Assembly (NCBI GenBank): GCA_003244185.1
Contig: QHBT01000008.1
Coordinates: forward strand, 1-64,000
DNA: 64,000 nucleotides
Source: Candidatus Dormiibacter spiritus
GTDB lineage: Bacteria > Chloroflexota > Dormibacteria > Dormibacterales > Dormibacteraceae
Direction of reading: 5' to 3'
The position numbers and the translations under genes were made by a program. Within the stretch, counting starts at the first letter, position 1; the number at the start of each line of letters is the position of its first letter. The notes beneath the pieces were generated by a model. That model ran no database searches and was not told the DNA's origin. It saw only the letters and a list, made by a program, of their open reading frames with translations. This document shows, in pieces, positions 59,388 to 64,000 of this stretch.

Positions 59388-60410
59388 ATGCTCTGGAAAT
59401 ACGCGCTGCGCAGGATCATCGTGGCCCTGCCGGTGCTCCTCGGCGTGACGGTGATCACCTACGGGCTGATCTATCTCACGGCGGGTGATCTCGTCCCCGG
59501 CCTGCAGCTCAACCCCAATCTGCGGCCTGAGGACATCGCGCGGATAAAGGCCAACCTGGGCCTGGACCAGCCGTTCCTGGTTCAGTACCTGAACTGGTTG
59601 GGCGTGCCCTGGCTGCTGCATCAGGTGGGGCTCTGGCCGGGCGCCGTGCGGACCGGTCTATTGCAGGGCGACTTCGGTCGCTCCCTGCTCGACGGCAGCC
59701 CTGTCATGTCCCACATCCTGGAACGGCTGCCGTACACGCTGGAGCTGACCTCGCTCGCCATCCTCGTGGGAGTCATAGTCGCCATCCCGATGGGTGTCGT
59801 CGGCGCTCTCCGCCGCGGCTCACCAGCCGATCACTTCCTGACCAGCCTCTCGGTCGTCGGCGTTTCCATCCCGAACTTCTGGCTGGCCCTGCTGCTGGTG
59901 CTCATCTTCTCGGTGGGAGCCTTTCAGCTTGGCCTTCCGCACCTGCCGTCCGGCGGTGCCGCCTCGTCAGTCAATGGCGGCGACGTTCTCGACCGGCTGG
60001 CCCATCTGGTGCTGCCCACGACTGTCCTGGCCTTCGGGTATCTGGCGGTTTGGTCGCGCTACACCCGCTCCAGCATGCTGGAGTCACTCTCCCAGGACTA
60101 CGTGCGCACAGCCCGCGCCAAGGGCATGAGCGAGCGGCGCGTGGTCTATGTGCACACCCTACGCAACGCAGTCATACCCCTGGTCACGCTGATCGGCCTG
60201 GAGCTGCCCACGCTGGTGGCAGGCGGCGCCGTCGTTGAGATCGTCTTCAGCTGGCCCGGCCTCGGTCGGCTCGCCCTGGAGCGCGCCGTGGGTCACGACT
60301 ACACGACAGTGATGGGCCTGACGCTGTTCACCGCCGTGCTGGTGATCGCCGGCAACCTGCTCGCCGACGTCCTCTATGCAGTGCTCGATCCCCGGATCAG
60401 GTACACGTAG
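59388..60410 (+). CDS. Peptide ABC permease (DppB-like)
   Basis: This 340-residue permease of DppB type starts with ALRRIIVALPVLLGVTVITY and contains ANLGLDQPFLVQYLNWLGVP, GDFGRSLLDGSPVMSHILER and the EAA loop YVRTARAKGMSERRVVYVHT. It is somewhat longer than usual owing to insertions in the periplasmic loops. It ends in TAG overlapping the GTG of the next permease. Confidence 0.93.
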   Translation: MLWKYALRRIIVALPVLLGVTVITYGLIYLTAGDLVPGLQLNPNLRPEDIARIKANLGLDQPFLVQYLNWLGVPWLLHQVGLWPGAVRTGLLQGDFGRSLLDGSPVMSHILERLPYTLELTSLAILVGVIVAIPMGVVGALRRGSPADHFLTSLSVVGVSIPNFWLALLLVLIFSVGAFQLGLPHLPSGGAASSVNGGDVLDRLAHLVLPTTVLAFGYLAVWSRYTRSSMLESLSQDYVRTARAKGMSERRVVYVHTLRNAVIPLVTLIGLELPTLVAGGAVVEIVFSWPGLGRLALERAVGHDYTTVMGLTLFTAVLVIAGNLLADVLYAVLDPRIRYT

Positions 60411-61369
60411 TGCTCGATCCCACCGCTGGAGCAATCGAGGCCCCGGTAGCGCAGTCTATCGGCCGTGCCGGGCGCCGGGCGCGAGGGTATTGGGCCGAGT
60501 CTTGGGAGCGGCTCTACAGCGACCGGATCGGCTTCGCCTGCGGCCTCTTGATCCTGCTCTTCGGAGTGTTGGCGCTGGCTGCGCCGCTGCTCTCGGCGGT
60601 GGTCACCCACCACGACCCGGTGCGCCAGAACCTGGCCAACACGTTTGCCCTGCCAGGCCAGTTCACCTTCCCGCTCGGAAGTGATGAACTGGGTCGAGAC
60701 ACGCTGACCCGGCTCATCTACGGTGCCCGGGTGAGCCTGCTCGTCGCCTACCTGACAGTGATCCTGGCGTTGATCATCGGCGGCAGCGTAGGCATGCTGG
60801 CCGGCTACTTCGGCGGCTGGCTCGACACCGTGCTGATGCGAGTGGTCGACATGGTGCTCTCGATCCCCAGCATCTACCTGCTGATCCTGCTGACGGCCCT
60901 CGCGCCCCGCATCGGGCCTGTCTCCCTCAACCCCGGCAACCCCTACTCTCTGGCGGTGATCATCGCGCTGGTCAGCTGGGGCAGCCTGGCCAGGTTGGTG
61001 CGGGCGGACGTGCTCAGCGTGAAAGAACGCGATTTCATGCTCGCCACCCGCTCGCTGGGCGCCAGCAACTGGCGCCTGATGAGCCGCCACCTGCTGCCCA
61101 ACGTGCTCGCCGTGATGGTGGTGGCGGCCAGCCTGCAGGTCGGCGCCATCATCGTGACGGAGGCGGCGCTCGACTTCATTGGCCTGGGCATCACGCCGCC
61201 GACCGCAAGCTGGGGCAACATGCTGAGCAACTCCCAGGTCTACTTCTATCACTCGCTCTGGCTGGTCATCCTGCCGGGGCTCGCCATCTTCGTGACAGTC
61301 CTCGCCATGAACGTCTTCGGCAACACCGTGCGCGATGCGTTCGACCCCCGCCTGCGGGAGATGCGGTGA
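60410..61369 (+). CDS. Peptide ABC permease (DppC-like)
   Basis: This 319-residue DppC-type permease has a cytoplasmic N-terminus with ARGYWAESWERLYSDRIGFA, TM1 (GLLILLFGVLALAAPLLSAV), FPLGSDELGRDTLTRLIYGA and EAA-type DFMLATRSLGASNWRLMSRH. GTG 60410 shares a base with the dppB stop. It pairs with the DppB-like protein. Confidence 0.93.
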   Translation: MLDPTAGAIEAPVAQSIGRAGRRARGYWAESWERLYSDRIGFACGLLILLFGVLALAAPLLSAVVTHHDPVRQNLANTFALPGQFTFPLGSDELGRDTLTRLIYGARVSLLVAYLTVILALIIGGSVGMLAGYFGGWLDTVLMRVVDMVLSIPSIYLLILLTALAPRIGPVSLNPGNPYSLAVIIALVSWGSLARLVRADVLSVKERDFMLATRSLGASNWRLMSRHLLPNVLAVMVVAASLQVGAIIVTEAALDFIGLGITPPTASWGNMLSNSQVYFYHSLWLVILPGLAIFVTVLAMNVFGNTVRDAFDPRLREMR

Positions 61370-61380
61370 TGGGCCGGTAG

Positions 61381-62388
61381 ATGTCGGAGCATCTGCTCCA
61401 GGTTGAGAACCTGCGGACCGAGTTTCCCACCCGCGACGGAGTGGTGGGTGCGGTGGACGGCGTTTCCTTCTACCTCGACCCGGGCGAGACGCTCGGCATA
61501 GTCGGTGAGTCCGGCTCCGGCAAGTCGATCACGGTGCTGTCGATCATGGGCCTGGTCCAGCGACCGGGCCGGATCGCCGGCGGCCGGGTGCTCTACAAAG
61601 GGAACGACCTGGTGCAGTTCAGCCAGGAGCAGCTGCAGGAGGTGCGCGGCAAGGACCTGGCCATGATCTTCCAGGACCCGATGACCTCGCTCAACCCGGT
61701 CTACCGCTCCGGCTGGCAGGTGGGCGAGCCCCTCCGGCTGCACAGGGGCTTGGACAGGCCGCGTTCTCTCCGCGAAGCGGTCTCAATGTTCCGCAAGGTG
61801 GGCATGCCAGAGCCCGAACAGCGGGTGCAGAGCTATCCCCACGAGCTGTCAGGCGGCATGCGTCAGCGCGCGATGATCGCCATGGGCCTGACCACAGGGC
61901 CCTCGGTGCTCATCGCCGACGAGCCGACGACCGCTCTCGACGTCACCATCCAGGCCCAGATCCTGGAACTGCTCAAGAAGGTCAACGCCGAGTACAACAC
62001 AGCCACCATCCTCATCACCCACAATCTCGGCGTGGTAGCAGGCATGTGCGAGCGGGTCATGGTGATGTATGCCGGTCGGGTCGTCGAGGAGGGGCCGACC
62101 GAGGATGTTTTCGCCAATCCCAGCCATCCCTACACGTGGTCGCTGCTGCGCTCGCTCCCCCGGCTGGACCGGGACGCGAAGGAGCCCCTCCGAGCTCTGC
62201 CCGGCCTGCCGCCGGATCTGACCGATCTCCCCAGCGGCTGTCACTTCCACCCTCGCTGTCCCTTCCGGATAGACCGGTGCGTGGACGAATACCCGCCCCT
62301 CGCGGCTGTGCTGCCGGCTCAGAGGGCTGCGTGCTGGGTCACTCAGGCGGGCGTCGACCTGAACCGGGCGGGTGCGATAGTTGGCTGA
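61381..62388 (+). CDS. Peptide ABC transporter ATPase (DppD-like)
   Basis: This 335-residue ATPase has Walker [22 protein letters not shown]-loop [18 protein letters not shown], signature [20 protein letters not shown] and Walker [15 protein letters not shown]. The C-terminal oligopeptide-ABC extension has Cys residues ([19 protein letters not shown]), which in relatives can bind an iron-sulfur cluster or metal. It energises the importer together with the next gene product. Confidence 0.94.
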   Translation: MSEHLLQVENLRTEFPTRDGVVGAVDGVSFYLDPGETLGIVGESGSGKSITVLSIMGLVQRPGRIAGGRVLYKGNDLVQFSQEQLQEVRGKDLAMIFQDPMTSLNPVYRSGWQVGEPLRLHRGLDRPRSLREAVSMFRKVGMPEPEQRVQSYPHELSGGMRQRAMIAMGLTTGPSVLIADEPTTALDVTIQAQILELLKKVNAEYNTATILITHNLGVVAGMCERVMVMYAGRVVEEGPTEDVFANPSHPYTWSLLRSLPRLDRDAKEPLRALPGLPPDLTDLPSGCHFHPRCPFRIDRCVDEYPPLAAVLPAQRAACWVTQAGVDLNRAGAIVG

Positions 62389-63409
62389 AGCGACGGCGCG
62401 ACCGCAGCTGAAGTCGGTCTGGACGGCCGCAGAGCCATTGCTGGATGTCCGCGATCTGAAAGTCTGGTTCCCGATCAGGGCTGGCCTGGCGCAGCGCACA
62501 GTCGCCCATGTCAGGGCGGTGGACGGCGTGAGCCTCCAGGTGGGCCAGGGCGAGACGGTCGGGTTGGTGGGAGAGTCCGGGTGCGGCAAGTCGACACTCG
62601 GGCGCGCCGTGCTGAAGCTAGTCGAGCCAACCGCCGGCGAGGTGCTTTACAAGGGCACGAGCCTGCACAGCAGGGGCGGCGGGGCCATGCGCGGGCTGCG
62701 GCGTGAGATCGCCATGATCTTCCAGGACCCGTACGCCTCGCTGGATCCTCGCCAAACGGTGGGGGAGATCATCTCCGAGCCGCTCGACATTCACCATCTC
62801 TACGAAGGCAGGACCGCTCGCAGGGATCGACTGGCCGAGCTGCTCGATCTGGTCGGCCTCAACCCTCGCATGGCCCAGCGCTACCCGCACGAGTTCTCGG
62901 GTGGCCAGCGCCAGCGCGTCGGCATCGCCAGGGCGCTGGCGGGCGAGCCGTCCTTCATCGTCTGCGACGAGCCGGTCAGCGCGCTGGACGTGTCAATCCA
63001 GGCCCAGATCATCAACCTGCTCGAGAAGCTGCAGCAGCGGTTGAACCTGACCTACCTGTTCATCGCTCACGATCTCTCGGTGGTCAAGCACATCTCGAAC
63101 CGGATTGCTGTCATGTACCTCGGCCGGATCGTGGAGATAGCGGGCTCGAACGAGCTGCACCGGCGGCCCAAGCACCCTTACACTGCCTCGCTGCTCTCCG
63201 CCATCCCGATCCCCGACCCCAAGATCGAGCGCCACCGGCAGCGCATCATCCTGACCGGCGACGTGCCTTCACCGGTCAACCCGCCTTCGGGCTGCCGCTT
63301 CCGCACGCGCTGCTTCAACGCCCAGGACAAATGCGCGCAGGAGGACCCTCCACTCGACACCGTGCAGCTGGGCGACCACCAGGCCGCCTGCTTCTTCCCG
63401 GTCGAATGA
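62381..63409 (+). CDS. Peptide ABC transporter ATPase (DppF-like)
   Basis: This 342-residue ATPase has Walker [22 protein letters not shown]-loop [20 protein letters not shown], signature [20 protein letters not shown], Walker [21 protein letters not shown], and the oligopeptide C-terminal extension with [20 protein letters not shown] 62381 overlaps the dppD stop by eight bases. ATG 63406 of the peptidase gene overlaps its stop. Confidence 0.94.
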   Translation: MAEATARPQLKSVWTAAEPLLDVRDLKVWFPIRAGLAQRTVAHVRAVDGVSLQVGQGETVGLVGESGCGKSTLGRAVLKLVEPTAGEVLYKGTSLHSRGGGAMRGLRREIAMIFQDPYASLDPRQTVGEIISEPLDIHHLYEGRTARRDRLAELLDLVGLNPRMAQRYPHEFSGGQRQRVGIARALAGEPSFIVCDEPVSALDVSIQAQIINLLEKLQQRLNLTYLFIAHDLSVVKHISNRIAVMYLGRIVEIAGSNELHRRPKHPYTASLLSAIPIPDPKIERHRQRIILTGDVPSPVNPPSGCRFRTRCFNAQDKCAQEDPPLDTVQLGDHQAACFFPVE

Positions 63410-64000
63410 GCGGATCCCTGGCGGAGGCGCTGCTGTTCGCCGAGGCGGGCTGGGACCACTCGGTGGCGGAGCTCAGCGAGGAGCTGCGCATCCCGAGCAT
63501 CAGCGCTCTGCCCGAACACGAGGCGGACGTGCGGCGCAACTGCGAGTGGTTGGCAGATCGCTTTCGCGCCTTCGGCTGCGAGGTCTCCAGCCACGAGGTG
63601 GTGGAGGGCGGCTACCCGGTGCTGCGGGCGGAATGGCGTGGCGCCGGTGCCGCCGCGCCCACGCTGACCGTCTACGGTCACTACGACGTCCAGCCGCCCG
63701 ATCCGCTGGCGGAGTGGCACTCACCACCCTTTGAGCCATCGCTTCGGGATGGCTTCATCTTCGCCCGCGGCAGCTCCGACAACAAGAACAATCACCTGGC
63801 GGCATTGCTGGCGGCCCGCTTCGCCATCCAGGCGGGGGGGCCGCCGATCAACCTTCGCTTTCTCTTGGAGGGCGAGGAGGAAACGACTGGTGAGTCGCTG
63901 CCGCGCTACCTACGCCAGCAGGCCGCTGATCTGGCGACCGATTGGGTGCTGGTCTGGGACGGCGGGTTCAGCCCGGATGGCCGACCTGCCCTGGTCACCG
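63406..64000 (+). CDS. M20-family peptidase, cut by the window end
   Basis: The first ~198 residues of a zinc aminoacylase/dipeptidase of the M20 family (CNDP-like) are present: [20 protein letters not shown], metal His in [20 protein letters not shown], bridging Asp in [16 protein letters not shown], and Glu residues in [17 protein letters not shown]. The stop lies beyond 64000. Overlap with the dppF stop (ATGA) shows it belongs to the importer operon, so imported peptides are probably hydrolysed by it. Confidence 0.92.
   Translation, partial: MSGSLAEALLFAEAGWDHSVAELSEELRIPSISALPEHEADVRRNCEWLADRFRAFGCEVSSHEVVEGGYPVLRAEWRGAGAAAPTLTVYGHYDVQPPDPLAEWHSPPFEPSLRDGFIFARGSSDNKNNHLAALLAARFAIQAGGPPINLRFLLEGEEETTGESLPRYLRQQAADLATDWVLVWDGGFSPDGRPALVT

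Overview
The window is uniformly GC-rich, densely coded bacterial chromosome. It contains no rRNA, tRNA, CRISPR array or prophage that I could recognise. Several traits point to a terrabacterial soil lineage (Dormibacterota or Chloroflexota more likely than true Actinomycetota; this is inference): F420-type enzymes (a Ddn-like nitroreductase and two LLM oxidoreductases), an FtsEX-CHAP cell-wall operon, a DUF2419 queuosine-salvage protein, and many genes whose -10 box (TAnnnT-like) lies only 6-9 nt before the start codon, which implies leaderless mRNAs.

Layout. 0.2-1.2 kb: an SDR oxidoreductase broken by an amber codon. 1.4-5.0 kb (minus): an ECF sigma, membrane anti-sigma, ABC ATPase and ABC permease operon. 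5-7.3 kb: a SnoaL-like protein, a Tat-exported ferritin-like protein and a divergent PAS-LuxR regulator. 7.4-11.7 kb: a queuosine-salvage neighbourhood, with GNAT, EVE-domain protein, Qng1/DUF2419 and a ClpX-type zinc finger on the minus strand, divergent from tgt and a PEBP-family gene. 11.9-18.6 kb: scattered housekeeping and hypothetical genes, including a ChlI/MoxR-like AAA+ ATPase and a glycerophosphodiesterase. 18.9-22.7 kb: a TetR-controlled accessory redox cluster whose first gene is also amber-interrupted. 23.4-26.6 kb: a membrane protein, greA, an M24 peptidase and AIM24. 26.6-28.6 kb: a DapF homologue lacking both catalytic cysteines, divergent from a Cys-rich leader peptide plus rhodanese. 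28.6-34.8 kb: DinB, a frameshifted BNR-propeller gene, an orphan type-1 binding protein, a GNAT, a 5'-3' exonuclease and small proteins. 35-37.8 kb: ftsE, ftsX and a secreted CHAP hydrolase. 37.9-38.2 kb: a MITE with perfect target-site duplication. 38.2-41.4 kb: non-phosphorylative L-fucose catabolism (SDR, FucD, FAH-family). 41.4-44.8 kb: an oligopeptide-type ABC importer without ATPases. 44.9-48.9 kb: glpD, an ECF sigma gene coupled to an Ogt-AdaN fusion, a universal stress protein and DinB. 48.9-53.1 kb: a phosphoribosyltransferase, an MFS exporter and an Mtr4/HelY-like helicase. 53.3-55.8 kb: VapBC, a P-loop/LLM fusion and a truncated PIN gene. 55.9-57.4 kb: a CaiB-type CoA transferase and DUF503. 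57.5-64 kb: a complete Dpp/Opp-type importer (SBP, two permeases, two ATPases) leading into an M20 peptidase cut by the window end.

The most interesting items are the ECF sigma/Ogt-AdaN pair (a possible alkylation-responsive sigma switch), the Qng1-EVE-Tgt queuosine-salvage locus, the Cys-rich leader peptide with a hairpin before the rhodanese gene, the Ser/Ser DapF homologue, and the fresh-looking MITE at 37922-38225.
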